Shown in pieces: positions 12,394 to 20,732 of a stretch of 22,497 bases of DNA; positions within the stretch are counted from its first letter, which is position 1, and each line of letters starts with the position of its first letter. The DNA is taken from NCBI RefSeq assembly GCF_047920995.1, contig NZ_JBLRWZ010000039.1:1-22497 (forward strand), in the 5' to 3' direction. The DNA is from Aliidiomarina sp047920995 (GTDB taxonomy: Bacteria; Pseudomonadota; Gammaproteobacteria; Enterobacterales; Alteromonadaceae). The position numbers and the translations under genes were made by a program. Under the pieces are notes generated by a model. That model saw nothing but the letters and a program-made list of their open reading frames with translations. It was not told the DNA's origin and ran no database searches.

Positions 12394-15300
12394 ATGTTTA
12401 CGTATCTAGTTAAGGCCAGCCTAAAGCAGCGCTTTTTTGTATTATTAATAGCTTTCGGCATTATCGTTTACGGCACATTAATAGGGCGCGAGTTACCCGT
12501 TGATGTATTCCCAGACCTGAACAAGCCGGTTGTTACCGTATTAACCGAAGCCGGTGGCATGGCACCTAACGAAGTAGAGGATTTGGTAACATTTCCGCTC
12601 GAAACGATGCTAAATGGAATTGCAGGAGTGAGCCGCATTCGCTCTACTTCGGGGGTGGGGCTATCAATTATTTATGTAGAGTTCGATTGGGATACGGATA
12701 TCTACAGAAACAGGCAATTGGTATCCGAGCGATTAACTCAAGCTGCGAATCAACTACCTGCTGGCGTTATTCCCCACATGGGGCCTATATCGTCGATTAT
12801 GGGCGAAATTATGCTCATCGCGCTGCCCTACCAGCAAGCAGATAGCCAAACAAATACAGCCATGGCTGCGCGTGAGTATGCCGATTTTGTGTTGCGGCCG
12901 CGCTTGCTAGCAGTGCCCGGTGTTTCGCAAGTGGTTTCTATCGGCGGTGAAGTTCGGCAACTTCGAGTTGAGCCGAACCCGTACCAGATGAACCAGCATA
13001 ATGTAACGCTTGCGGAACTTACTCATGCACTTGAAGATTATGCGGTTAATCTCGGTGGGGGTTTTGTTAATATCTATCAGCGCGAGTATCTGATTCGGCA
13101 TTTAAGCAGAACACTGGATCTTGATGCATTACGCAAACTTCCAATTGTGCAACGCGATAATGAAATCATTGCATTGCAGCAGCTTGCTTCGGTGAGTTAT
13201 GCGGCGGCAGAGAAACGCGGTGATGCTGGCTATAACGGTAAACCTGCGGTTGTGTTAACCGTGCAAAAACAGCCCGAAACAGACACAGTTGCTTTAACCG
13301 AGCAAATTGAAATAACGCTCGCCGAAATGGCGGCGGGTTTGCCAAGCACAATGGTAGAACCGGTTATTCTATTCCGGCAGGCCGATTTTATTGAAGCCTC
13401 GGTATCGAACGTTACGGAAGCGCTGCGTGATGGCGCGATTATGGTTGTTATTGTGCTTTTTGCGTTCTTGTTGTCGTTTCGAACCACACTGATCTCGCTA
13501 TTGGCCATACCGCTCTCGCTAGCGATCACTGTACTTGTGTTTAATTGGTTAGGGCAAACAATTAATGTAATGACACTCGGCGGCTTGGCAATTGCCATTG
13601 GCGAGTTGGTTGATGATGCGGTTGTTGATGTAGAAAACATTTTGCGGCGTTTGCGGCTAAATAGAACAGCTGAAAAGCCCCACACGGTTTTTGATGTGGT
13701 GTGGCGAGCCAGTGTTGAGGTGCGCACCGGCATAGTGAATGCAACAGCTATTGTAGTGTTAGTTTTTGTACCTTTGTTTGCTTTGCCCGGTATTGAAGGG
13801 CGTTTATTTGCGCCACTGGGTTTTGCCTACATTATCTCTATTTTGGCTTCACTTTTAGTTTCAATCACGGTAACGCCGGTGCTTAGTTATTATTTACTGC
13901 CGAAAATGCGGCGGCTAGATCGTGGCGATTCTCCTTTGGTTCGATGGCTGAAAACTGGGCTTGAGCGCTGGCTAGTTTGGGCGTTTTCGCACGCCCGCAA
14001 GCTTGTGATTGCTGTAGTTACCGTTGCTTTGATATCTGCGGCAAGTGTTACGCTGTTGCCGCGCGCATTTTTGCCCGAGTTTAATGAAGGGAACTTAGTG
14101 CTAGGGCTGTTATTGCAACCGGGAACGTCGCTGGAGCAAGCGAATCAGTTAGGCGCTCTTGCGGAAGAACAACTCCTAAAAGTTCCTGAAATTACCCAAG
14201 TAGGAAGGCGCACAGGTAGGGCTGAGCAAGATGAACATGCTGAGGGAATCCACGCAGCGGAAATTGATGTTGATTTACAACCATCTGAACGCAGCAGAGC
14301 TGAAGTGTTGGCCGATATAAGGGAACGGTTGTTGGTTGTGCCGGGGCAAGTAACGATTGGCCAACCGATATCTCACCGCCTAGATCATATGCTTTCGGGG
14401 GTTCGTGCGCAGCTGGCAGTGAAAATATTTTCCGATGATATGCTCTCTGCAAGAGGCACTGCAGAAGAGCTTCGGGCGGGCATGCAAGCTATTCCGGGGC
14501 TAGTAGATATAACGGTTGAGCAACAAGTACTCATTCCGCAACTTACAGTGCGTGCTAAACCCGAAGCGCTATTTCACTATGGGGTATCGCCCGGGCAGCT
14601 AATGCGTGATTTGCAAACGCTAACCGAGGGTAGAGTGGTGAGTGAAATTGTCGAGGGCATTCGCCGTTATCCTGTGGTGATAAGGCTGGAAGATAGTTGG
14701 CGGTTACCTGAGCAATTAGCGGGTATTTTCATTGATACCAATGAGGGGCCGATTGCACTTGCGCAACTTGCGGAAATCGAGCTCACCGATGGGCCGAATC
14801 AATACTTGCGAGAAAACGGGCGGCGGCGGTTAGTTGTGTATGCGAACACCACAGATGTGGATGTGCAACATTTACTTGAGCAGGTGCGCTCGGTAGTAGC
14901 CGATGTGCAACAGCCTGAAGATGGGTTTATTACCATTGAGGGGCAATTTACAGCGCAAGAAGAAGCAATGAATTTACTGTTCCTGCTCGGAACGCTCTCG
15001 TTGCTGAGTATCGTTTTTATTCTATACAGCAAATATCGCAGTTGGCGTTTGGTGGCTGTAATTATGGGAACCATTCCTATGGCGCTGATCGGTGCGATTA
15101 CAGCAATGTGGCTATTGCATTTGCCGTTATCGGTGGCTTCTGTTGTTGGCTTTATCACGTTAACTGGAATGACAGCCAGGAATGGCATATTGAAAGTGAG
15201 CCACTTTATAAACTTGTGCGCGCATGAGGGAGAAAAATTCACCCAAGCGATGATAATCCGTGGTTCTTTAGAACGTTTAACACCGGTGTTAATGACATCG

Positions 15301-15516
15301 CTAGTAACAGCCTGTGCGTTAATTCCACTGTTAACATCTGCAGATGCACCGGGTAAAGAGATTTTATACCCTGTTGCGGTAATCATTTTTTCAGGATTAA
15401 TATCGGCAACGTTGCTCGATATTCTGCTCACACCACTGCTATTTTGGCTCGTTGGCAAACAACCTACCCAAAGAGCCGTTTTGTCTATTTTAGAGAAATC
15501 AAAATCTGTTCAATAA
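12394..15516 (+). CDS. Heavy-metal efflux RND transporter (CusA/CzcA family)
   Basis: 1040 residues, full length for the HME-RND family. It begins with the first membrane helix (LLIAFGIIVYGTLIGRELPV), then DVFPDLNKPVVTVLTEAGGM and a porter domain. A block of helices starts near 350, and TM4 carries GELVDDAVVDVEN around 403-415 with D407/D408, the proton-relay acidic residues that define heavy-metal pumps. A second porter domain (570-860) and the last six helices (from about 870) follow, including TGMTARNGILKVSHF. It exports metal ions from periplasm or cytoplasm by proton antiport. The ion (Cu/Ag versus Zn/Co/Cd) cannot be settled by eye. GGGGG lies 6 bp before the ATG. It forms one operon with the genes at 10274-15897; no outer-membrane factor gene is present. 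Confidence 0.93.
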   Translation: MFTYLVKASLKQRFFVLLIAFGIIVYGTLIGRELPVDVFPDLNKPVVTVLTEAGGMAPNEVEDLVTFPLETMLNGIAGVSRIRSTSGVGLSIIYVEFDWDTDIYRNRQLVSERLTQAANQLPAGVIPHMGPISSIMGEIMLIALPYQQADSQTNTAMAAREYADFVLRPRLLAVPGVSQVVSIGGEVRQLRVEPNPYQMNQHNVTLAELTHALEDYAVNLGGGFVNIYQREYLIRHLSRTLDLDALRKLPIVQRDNEIIALQQLASVSYAAAEKRGDAGYNGKPAVVLTVQKQPETDTVALTEQIEITLAEMAAGLPSTMVEPVILFRQADFIEASVSNVTEALRDGAIMVVIVLFAFLLSFRTTLISLLAIPLSLAITVLVFNWLGQTINVMTLGGLAIAIGELVDDAVVDVENILRRLRLNRTAEKPHTVFDVVWRASVEVRTGIVNATAIVVLVFVPLFALPGIEGRLFAPLGFAYIISILASLLVSITVTPVLSYYLLPKMRRLDRGDSPLVRWLKTGLERWLVWAFSHARKLVIAVVTVALISAASVTLLPRAFLPEFNEGNLVLGLLLQPGTSLEQANQLGALAEEQLLKVPEITQVGRRTGRAEQDEHAEGIHAAEIDVDLQPSERSRAEVLADIRERLLVVPGQVTIGQPISHRLDHMLSGVRAQLAVKIFSDDMLSARGTAEELRAGMQAIPGLVDITVEQQVLIPQLTVRAKPEALFHYGVSPGQLMRDLQTLTEGRVVSEIVEGIRRYPVVIRLEDSWRLPEQLAGIFIDTNEGPIALAQLAEIELTDGPNQYLRENGRRRLVVYANTTDVDVQHLLEQVRSVVADVQQPEDGFITIEGQFTAQEEAMNLLFLLGTLSLLSIVFILYSKYRSWRLVAVIMGTIPMALIGAITAMWLLHLPLSVASVVGFITLTGMTARNGILKVSHFINLCAHEGEKFTQAMIIRGSLERLTPVLMTSLVTACALIPLLTSADAPGKEILYPVAVIIFSGLISATLLDILLTPLLFWLVGKQPTQRAVLSILEKSKSVQ

Positions 15517-15534
15517 TGCCTGAGGAGGCTTAGC

Positions 15535-15897
15535 ATGAAATATTTAAAATTAGTATTCGCATCGTTATTTTGTTTAGTAAGCTTTGTTGCATCGGCAGAT
15601 AATGAACTTGAACCACAGCACGGCGGCCAAGTTCAAGAAGCCCATCATCTCGCGTTTGAGTTAGTAAGCGAGAATAACGAATTACAATTATATATTCGAG
15701 ATCACGGCACCGCATACGATTTAACGAATATCACGGGTACCATAACCATATTGGCTCAAGGCGAGCGAACGCAACATAACTGGATACGAAACGAGGAGTT
15801 TCTCTCGGTAGAAGCTGAACCTTTGGAGGCTGGCGATATCATTATGGTAAACCTGAATCGCGGCCAACGTAACTTTGCGGTGCGTTTTCGTTGGTAG
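15535..15897 (+). CDS. Small exported protein closing the metal-efflux operon
   Basis: 120 residues with a strong GAGGAGG ribosome binding site and an 18-bp gap after the pump gene. A Sec signal peptide (MKYLKLVFASLFCLVSFVASA) is followed by a compact beta domain: PQHGGQVQEAHHLAFELV, LQLYIRDHGTAYDL, TGTITIL. The 'HGG-x(5-6)-H-x-FEL' opening with later LY-x-x-DH recurs in small periplasmic proteins and domains next to heavy-metal RND pumps. The histidines (in QHGG, EAHH and DHG) could bind the exported ion. Likely a periplasmic metallochaperone-like accessory; this is inferred from context. The intrinsic terminator 30 bp downstream ends the operon. Confidence 0.75.
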   Translation: MKYLKLVFASLFCLVSFVASADNELEPQHGGQVQEAHHLAFELVSENNELQLYIRDHGTAYDLTNITGTITILAQGERTQHNWIRNEEFLSVEAEPLEAGDIIMVNLNRGQRNFAVRFRW

Positions 15898-15926
15898 TAA
15901 ATAGCAATATCATGGTAGAGAAAGCT

Positions 15927-15956
15927 ATCAAGGCCGCAACTGCGGCCTTGATTTTT
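15927..15956 (+). terminator. Intrinsic terminator of the metal-efflux operon
   Basis: A 10-bp GC-rich perfect stem, TCAAGGCCGC (15928-15937) with GCGGCCTTGA (15942-15951), a 4-nt loop, and then TTTTT (15952-15956). This is a textbook rho-independent terminator on the + strand, 30 bp after the stop of the last operon gene. Confidence 0.92.
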
Positions 15957-16329
15957 AAAAGTTGGCGGTGTGTAACCAAGTGTCTTCAGTAAAAGTGACG
16001 TTAGTAATCCCCGTTAAAACAATAATAGTAATAATGTCCATGCGCGCACCGACGATGAGTAACGGTTACGGGTTCAGCCTATTTCTCTTTGATAGAGCCT
16101 GAATTCGTAAATGTTATTGTAATCTGTTATAACATCCAAACAGATATATATAATCAATGCATAAATCACTGCGAAATGCGCTCTATTAATTATAAAAATG
16201 TTATATAACAATGAGTAAATTACTTTTATGTACTGCGATATAAGCTGCAAATAAGTTTATTTTTAGGGGTTTTTTAGTGAGTATGCGGATTTAACGTATG
16301 GAATTCAAAGTGATCACATAATATCAACA
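15957..16329. other. Gene-free AT-rich stretch with two related palindromes
   Basis: I find no convincing gene, RNA or repeat element here. The notable content is two perfect palindromes of similar sequence, TGTTATAACA (16125-16134) and TGTTATATAACA (16199-16210), 74 bp apart, in a very AT-rich background, upstream of the yjjJ-like gene. They could be operator sites. An ATG at 16298 opens only seven codons. Confidence 0.4.
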
Positions 16330-17673
16330 TTGAAGGCGGGGCCGATGTCGGCTTCTGAGCTTGCGCGGCGTTTTGAGGTTAACCCAACCACAATTACTCG
16401 TCGTTTGAATACCATGAGTTCTGAGGTAGTAAGAGCCGGAGCTGGCCGTGCAATACGTTGGTACCTTCCGCGCACACTCCCGCTTTTGGATAACGTGAGC
16501 ATGTTGCCAATTTATCGCGTTAATAGCGATGGAGATGCAGAGAAAATTGCTCACCTCCATGTGGTATACCCTTATGATTCCTATTTGGTGGAATATTTTC
16601 GAGTTGCTAACCATATGGCAGAACCTACTACAGAGTGGGATTTTTATGAATCGTTGCCGTGGTGGCTCACCGATATGCGCCCGCAGGGTTTTCTAGGCCG
16701 TTCATTTGCTTATCAATTACGAAGCGCTGGTGAGCTGGTTGATGCTAATCCGGCAGCCTGGAGTGAAGATACTATCTTGGCAATTCTGGCTAAATATCCA
16801 CAGGATCATGTTGGCAACTTGCTGGTTGGTAACGAAGCTTACGAGCGCTGGTTGCGAACCACGCGATCTCCACTTTGCAGTGATGCAGAAGCAGGTGAGA
16901 AAGCTGAAGCAATTGCCCGTGGAGAGCATTTTGATTCTTCAGCGCAAGGTGAACAACCCAAGTTTACCGCGCGGCTTGCAGAGGGTGAATGCATCATTAA
17001 ATTTTCTGGCCGAGTTGCTCAAGTTGAAGTTGATTCTGTGGCAAATCGCTGGGCTGATCTACTTCACGCGGAATGGCTTGCGGCAACAACACTTAATCAG
17101 GCATTGCCTAGCATTGCCGCGGCAAATCGAAGCTTTACAGCGAACCAGCGTACTTTGCTCGCTTCCCAGCGTTTTGATCGAACGGCACAAGGTGGCCGTG
17201 TTGGTGTAATCTCTTTCGCAAGTTTGGATGCCGAGTTCGTAGGCAAAGCAAATGAACCTTGGCCCGTGATAGCGGATGCGCTGCATCAAGAAAAAGTGCT
17301 CACAGAAATGGCGGTCACTCGCTGCAAGGTTGCCTGGGCGTTTGGGCAACTCATAGCAAATTCGGATATGCATCTCGGGAATATATCGGCTGTGAATATG
17401 GGGGGCCGGCCTTTTGAGCTTGCACCAATCTACGATATGTTACCGATGCATTACTCCCCGAAAAGCTCGGGCGATTTGCCTGTGGAGCCTTACCAAATTC
17501 GCATCAGTTCGGCGATATCTAGGCTGTATTGGGAGGTTGCGTACCCTGCAGCAATGGATTTTTGGCAACGCGTGTTGGAACATCCGAACATCAGCAAACA
17601 CTTCAAGCAAATGGCTGAACAGCAACTGCACGTAGTACGCGAATTTGAGAGCATTATTAACCGAATGGCTTAG
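16330..17673 (+). CDS. yjjJ: YjjJ-like HipA-family protein with N-terminal winged helix
   Basis: 447 residues from the TTG at 16330. The N-terminal ~65 residues are a winged helix (SASELARRFEVNPTTITRRL, then VRAGAGRAIRWYL), so DNA binding and kinase-like parts are in one chain. This is the architecture of E. coli YjjJ (HipH), which has no separate HipB. The HipA-like part shows ECIIKFSG (ATP-lysine strand), LLASQRFDR, the catalytic ANSDMHLGNIS (D346, N351), and APIYDM (D369). The start is uncertain: the reading frame with helix-1-like sequence (DHIISTLKAG) continues about 20 codons upstream with no ATG/GTG/TTG and no ribosome binding site, so either an unusual codon is used or the 5' end is damaged. 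A HipA-type target cannot be inferred. Confidence 0.82.
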   Translation: MKAGPMSASELARRFEVNPTTITRRLNTMSSEVVRAGAGRAIRWYLPRTLPLLDNVSMLPIYRVNSDGDAEKIAHLHVVYPYDSYLVEYFRVANHMAEPTTEWDFYESLPWWLTDMRPQGFLGRSFAYQLRSAGELVDANPAAWSEDTILAILAKYPQDHVGNLLVGNEAYERWLRTTRSPLCSDAEAGEKAEAIARGEHFDSSAQGEQPKFTARLAEGECIIKFSGRVAQVEVDSVANRWADLLHAEWLAATTLNQALPSIAAANRSFTANQRTLLASQRFDRTAQGGRVGVISFASLDAEFVGKANEPWPVIADALHQEKVLTEMAVTRCKVAWAFGQLIANSDMHLGNISAVNMGGRPFELAPIYDMLPMHYSPKSSGDLPVEPYQIRISSAISRLYWEVAYPAAMDFWQRVLEHPNISKHFKQMAEQQLHVVREFESIINRMA

Positions 17674-17691
17674 CTTTTGGAAAAGCATTTT

Positions 17692-18921
17692 TTAAGTTAC
17701 TGCACTGCGCTCTTGAAACTCAGCCCGCTCATACCGCCGCTCATGCACTATGGCGGCGAGTTTTGCTACGGCCGCTGCAATCTCTGCATAGGTGTTATAC
17801 AGCGCTGAAAAACCAACGCGCAGGTATTCTGGTGCGCGAAAATCAGCAATTACACCCTCGGCGATTAATGCTTGGCAAACGGCGTATGCATGTTCATGCT
17901 GAAATGCGAGCTGGCTGCCGCGTTGCTCGGGGTTGGCTGGCGAAATGCTCGGCATGATATCGAGTAACCCTTCGGCGGCCATGCGTTCTAGCCAATATTC
18001 ACTTAACCCAATCGATTTCTGCCTTACATCGGCCATATCAATATCGGCGAACACATCGAGTGCTGCATCTACTGCGGCCAATGCAAGTATTGGCGGTGTG
18101 CCGGTAAGAAACTGGCGAATACCCTGTGCTGGCGCATATTCCGCGGTAAACGCAAACGGTTCGGCGTGGCCAAGCCAGCCAAATAACGGTTGCAGGGGGG
18201 TTGTGCGCTGCTGCAAATGTTTGGGTGCCACATATAAAAATGCTGGTGCGCCTGGCCCCGCATTAAGATATTTATAGGTGCAGCCAACCGCAAAATCGAT
18301 ATCGTGCTCGAGCAGCTGTACGGGAAATGCGCCGGCGCTGTGGGCTAAATCCAAAATGGTAAGTGCGTCTTGTGCACGAGCGCGTGCGCTTAAATCGGCC
18401 AGCGGTAATTTACGGCCGGTGCGAAAATTCACTTCTGTTACCAGTACCGCAGCCGTTTTATCGCTAATGGCATCTAACAGTTCATGCTCGGGCACCAACC
18501 GTAAGGTGCAGCGCTCGCCGAGCAATTGCTGCAAACCCTGCACCATATACAAATCGGTAGGAAAGTTATCTTCGGTAGAAAGCACCTCGGTGCGGCCGCT
18601 GTTAATTTGTAATGCTGCACAAAGAATCTTAAACAGGTTCACGGAAATAGAATCACAGCATAGGGTGGTGCCGGCAGGCGCCCCGATTAAACTGCCAATT
18701 TTATCGCCCACGGTTAACGGTAAGTTAATCCAGCCATGCTTATTCCAGCTGGTAATTACATCGTTGCCCCATTGGTGCTGCATGGTTTCTGCAACTCGCG
18801 CCCGCACATTTTCACTGAGCAAGCCTAACGAATTGCCATCGAGGTAAATGGTGTTGGCCGGAATATGAAACTTCGAGCGCACGTGTGCAAGAGGATCGTG
18901 TGGATGTTGGTGATGTGGCAT
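17692..18921 (-). CDS. kynU: Kynureninase
   Basis: 409 residues, typical length. It is a PLP enzyme (EC 3.7.1.3) hydrolysing kynurenine to anthranilate and alanine in tryptophan catabolism. Recognisable signatures are TIYLDGNSLGLL (24-35), HGWINLPLTVGDKIGSLIG, the STEDNFPTDLYM stretch (115-126) that packs against the cofactor, LDLAHSAGAFP (D191, H194) and CTYKYLNAGPGAPAF with the Schiff-base lysine K217, then FGWLGHAEPFAF. The ATG at 18921 has GAGGAA upstream and lies 2 bp after the stop of the alpha/beta hydrolase gene, so both are one transcript. It is complete, with no unusual residues noticed. Tryptophan dioxygenase is not in the window. Confidence 0.94.
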   Translation of the reverse strand: MPHHQHPHDPLAHVRSKFHIPANTIYLDGNSLGLLSENVRARVAETMQHQWGNDVITSWNKHGWINLPLTVGDKIGSLIGAPAGTTLCCDSISVNLFKILCAALQINSGRTEVLSTEDNFPTDLYMVQGLQQLLGERCTLRLVPEHELLDAISDKTAAVLVTEVNFRTGRKLPLADLSARARAQDALTILDLAHSAGAFPVQLLEHDIDFAVGCTYKYLNAGPGAPAFLYVAPKHLQQRTTPLQPLFGWLGHAEPFAFTAEYAPAQGIRQFLTGTPPILALAAVDAALDVFADIDMADVRQKSIGLSEYWLERMAAEGLLDIMPSISPANPEQRGSQLAFQHEHAYAVCQALIAEGVIADFRAPEYLRVGFSALYNTYAEIAAAVAKLAAIVHERRYERAEFQERSAVT

Positions 18922-18923
18922 GG

Positions 18924-19787
18924 TTATTCCTCGCTCACTATGGGCGTATGTTCAGAATGCAGGTGTTGGAGTAAGCGTAAAACGAGCGAAAACGCGGGAG
19001 TATCTGGATGAATTAGATCAAAATGTCCGGCTTCTGCGATGTGGATTACTTGGGCGTTATCGAGCTGCAGTTGTTCGCGGCCAACAATAGTATCGTTCTC
19101 GCCGCGGAGTAAAATAACCTCAGCGTGGCGCTCGATAGCCACCGGGTTCATAGCCTCATCATCGCTTGGTGAGGTAGCGATAAAGCGAGCGGCCGATTGT
19201 TGGCAGCCGCTTTCGCCGGCCGCATAGGCTGCAATATCAGTAATTGCCGCTAGGCCAACCACCGCGTTAATGGGTAAACTTCGCTCAGGCTGGCTCGCGA
19301 GTAGCGCCAAGTGGCCGCCGGCGCTATGGCCAACAAGAGTAATTTGCTCAGCGTTATAATCGCCGCTTTGGTTGCCAGCAAGTGCTTCGATTGCGCGCTC
19401 AATATCGTTTAGGGTGCCAGGCCAGCCGCCCCCTTCATCATCTAACCGGCGGTATTCCACCAAGGCTACCGCAAAGCCTGCGTTGCGCGCGCCTTCGGCA
19501 AAACCCCGCGCATGATCTACGGCAAAACTATTTAACCAGCAGCCACCGTGCAAATACACGATTAATGGCGGCGGCGTATTAGCCGCTGCGGGAATATACA
19601 GCTCAATAAACTGTGGCTCTTCGCCACCATAGCGCACCATGCTATCGGGGCTTGCTGTTGAGCGTTCTAGTAGCGCTTGAAAGGTTACGGGTTGTGCAAG
19701 GCTTTCAGAAGCTGAAGCACTTCCGAAAACTAAAAAAACTAAGCTAAGCAGCAAAATATGGATACGGCGCACAAGCTTCTTCCTCAT
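18924..19787 (-). CDS. Exported alpha/beta hydrolase, candidate kynurenine formamidase
   Basis: 287 residues from ATG 19787; an upstream in-frame ATG (19838) would put 17 residues before an evident signal peptide (RRIHILLLSLVFLVFGSASA). The esterase/lipase-like fold shows the oxyanion-hole motif HGGCW (80-84), nucleophile elbow GHSAGG with S155, acid candidate D232 (GENDTIV) and base H255 (AGHFD). HGGxW plus GHSAGG is the pattern of arylformamidase-like hydrolases, and it precedes kynU by 2 bp, so hydrolysis of N-formylkynurenine is plausible. The signal peptide is odd for that cytoplasmic step: the substrate might be periplasmic, or the enzyme may be a different esterase. No clear ribosome binding site is visible. 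Confidence 0.8.
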   Translation of the reverse strand: MRKKLVRRIHILLLSLVFLVFGSASASESLAQPVTFQALLERSTASPDSMVRYGGEEPQFIELYIPAAANTPPPLIVYLHGGCWLNSFAVDHARGFAEGARNAGFAVALVEYRRLDDEGGGWPGTLNDIERAIEALAGNQSGDYNAEQITLVGHSAGGHLALLASQPERSLPINAVVGLAAITDIAAYAAGESGCQQSAARFIATSPSDDEAMNPVAIERHAEVILLRGENDTIVGREQLQLDNAQVIHIAEAGHFDLIHPDTPAFSLVLRLLQHLHSEHTPIVSEE

Positions 19788-19942
19788 TGTATGAATAGGA
19801 GAAATAATTATTAACATAGTTTTACTGTTATCGCCCAAGAAGGATCGCTACTATCTTATAAATTCTTCGATAACAAACATGGGGAATGAACAATGAAACG
19901 GAAGTTGTTATCGGCCGGAGCAATTTAAGGTATTGTGATGTT

Positions 19943-20137
19943 ATGAGCTTTGCCTATGAAGAAGAGTTTAGTTGCCCATATTGCATGGCACCAAACTCGC
20001 TAGAAATAGACCCCATTAATGATATTGGTCAGCAGCAGATTGTAGATTGCCAAATTTGCTGCCAGCCGATAGAACTAGTGGTATTCGAAGGCGAGCATGG
20101 CGAGTTTTACGTTCAGGCGCGCACCGATGATGAGTAA
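19943..20137 (+). CDS. CPXCG-motif cysteine-rich zinc-ribbon protein
   Basis: 64 residues from ATG 19943 (an ATG at 19886 would add 19 residues not typical of the family). It has two cysteine pairs, CPYC (near residues 11-14) and CQIC followed by another C (near 41-45), separated by an acidic strand and linker, then PIELVVFEGEHGEFYV. This fits the small 'CPXCG motif-containing' proteins (usually about 60-70 residues), thought to bind zinc; their function is unknown. Its C-terminus overlaps the methyltransferase start, so they are translated together with the helicase downstream. It begins MSFAYEEEFSCPYC, like the family, which decided the start. Confidence 0.82.
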   Translation: MSFAYEEEFSCPYCMAPNSLEIDPINDIGQQQIVDCQICCQPIELVVFEGEHGEFYVQARTDDE

Positions 20138-20729
20138 GCAATATTACAACGCCAATGCCGCCGCTTTTCATGCCGATACCGCAGAAGTAGATATGTCGGC
20201 GCTATATGCTGAGTTCGTGCCACTGATTCCAAAGGGTGCACACATTGTTGATGCTGGATGCGGAACAGGCCGCGATGCGCTGGCGTTTCAAGCGCTAGGC
20301 TTTCAAGTTACAGCCTTCGATGCCAGTGAAGCCCTGATTGCCATTGCACAACAGCGGCTGGGCGCCAATGCGTTGCAATGCACCTTCACCGAATTTCAGG
20401 CCACAGAACCCGTAGCAGCAATATGGGCCTGCGCATCGTTGCTGCATGTGCCGCTTGCTGAATTACCCAGCACGTTCTCTCACTTGGCTGCGCAGTTGGT
20501 ATCTCAAGGGGTGTTTTACTGTTCGTTTAAGTATGGCGATAACGAATTAGAGCGCGGAGGCCGCCGCTTCACCAATCTGAATGAAGTACTACTAGCCAAT
20601 GTGCTACAGAATACGAACTTAACGATTCAAAAAACATGGATTACTGGCGATGCTCGGCCAGGCCGCGAGCATGAGCAGTGGTTGAATGCGATTTTGGTTA
20701 AATCACCGCAACACGAGAGCGGAGAATAA
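20127..20729 (+). CDS. Class I SAM-dependent methyltransferase
   Basis: 200 residues from ATG 20127 (an adjacent ATG at 20130 is equivalent); it overlaps the zinc-ribbon gene by 11 nt. The Rossmann methyltransferase motif I is HIVDAGCGTGRDALAF (39-54), with the motif II acidic residue in VTAFDAS (D65) and WACASLLHVP as the motif IV region. A GGRRF and later RPGREHEQWLNAIL tail characterise this small bacterial subgroup. There is no DNA-recognition domain or N6/C5-methyltransferase motif (no DPPY, no PCQ), so a small molecule or protein substrate is more likely than DNA. The stop is 3 bp before the TTG start of the PLDc helicase, with its ribosome binding site (GGAGA) inside the last codons: tightly coupled. 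Confidence 0.85.
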   Translation: MMSKQYYNANAAAFHADTAEVDMSALYAEFVPLIPKGAHIVDAGCGTGRDALAFQALGFQVTAFDASEALIAIAQQRLGANALQCTFTEFQATEPVAAIWACASLLHVPLAELPSTFSHLAAQLVSQGVFYCSFKYGDNELERGGRRFTNLNEVLLANVLQNTNLTIQKTWITGDARPGREHEQWLNAILVKSPQHESGE

Positions 20730-20732
20730 CGA

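Noticed and set aside
12907..15458. Several - strand reading frames within the RND gene (largest 219 codons)
   Set aside because: They are shadows of a strongly coding + strand gene with all expected motifs.
16706..17209. 167-codon frame inside the yjjJ-like gene
   Set aside because: Same strand, other frame; yjjJ has the conserved kinase motifs across the whole region.
18278..18847. 189-codon + strand frame opposite kynU
   Set aside because: It is antisense to a full-length kynureninase; its composition (Ser/Cys/Arg-rich) is typical of a shadow frame.
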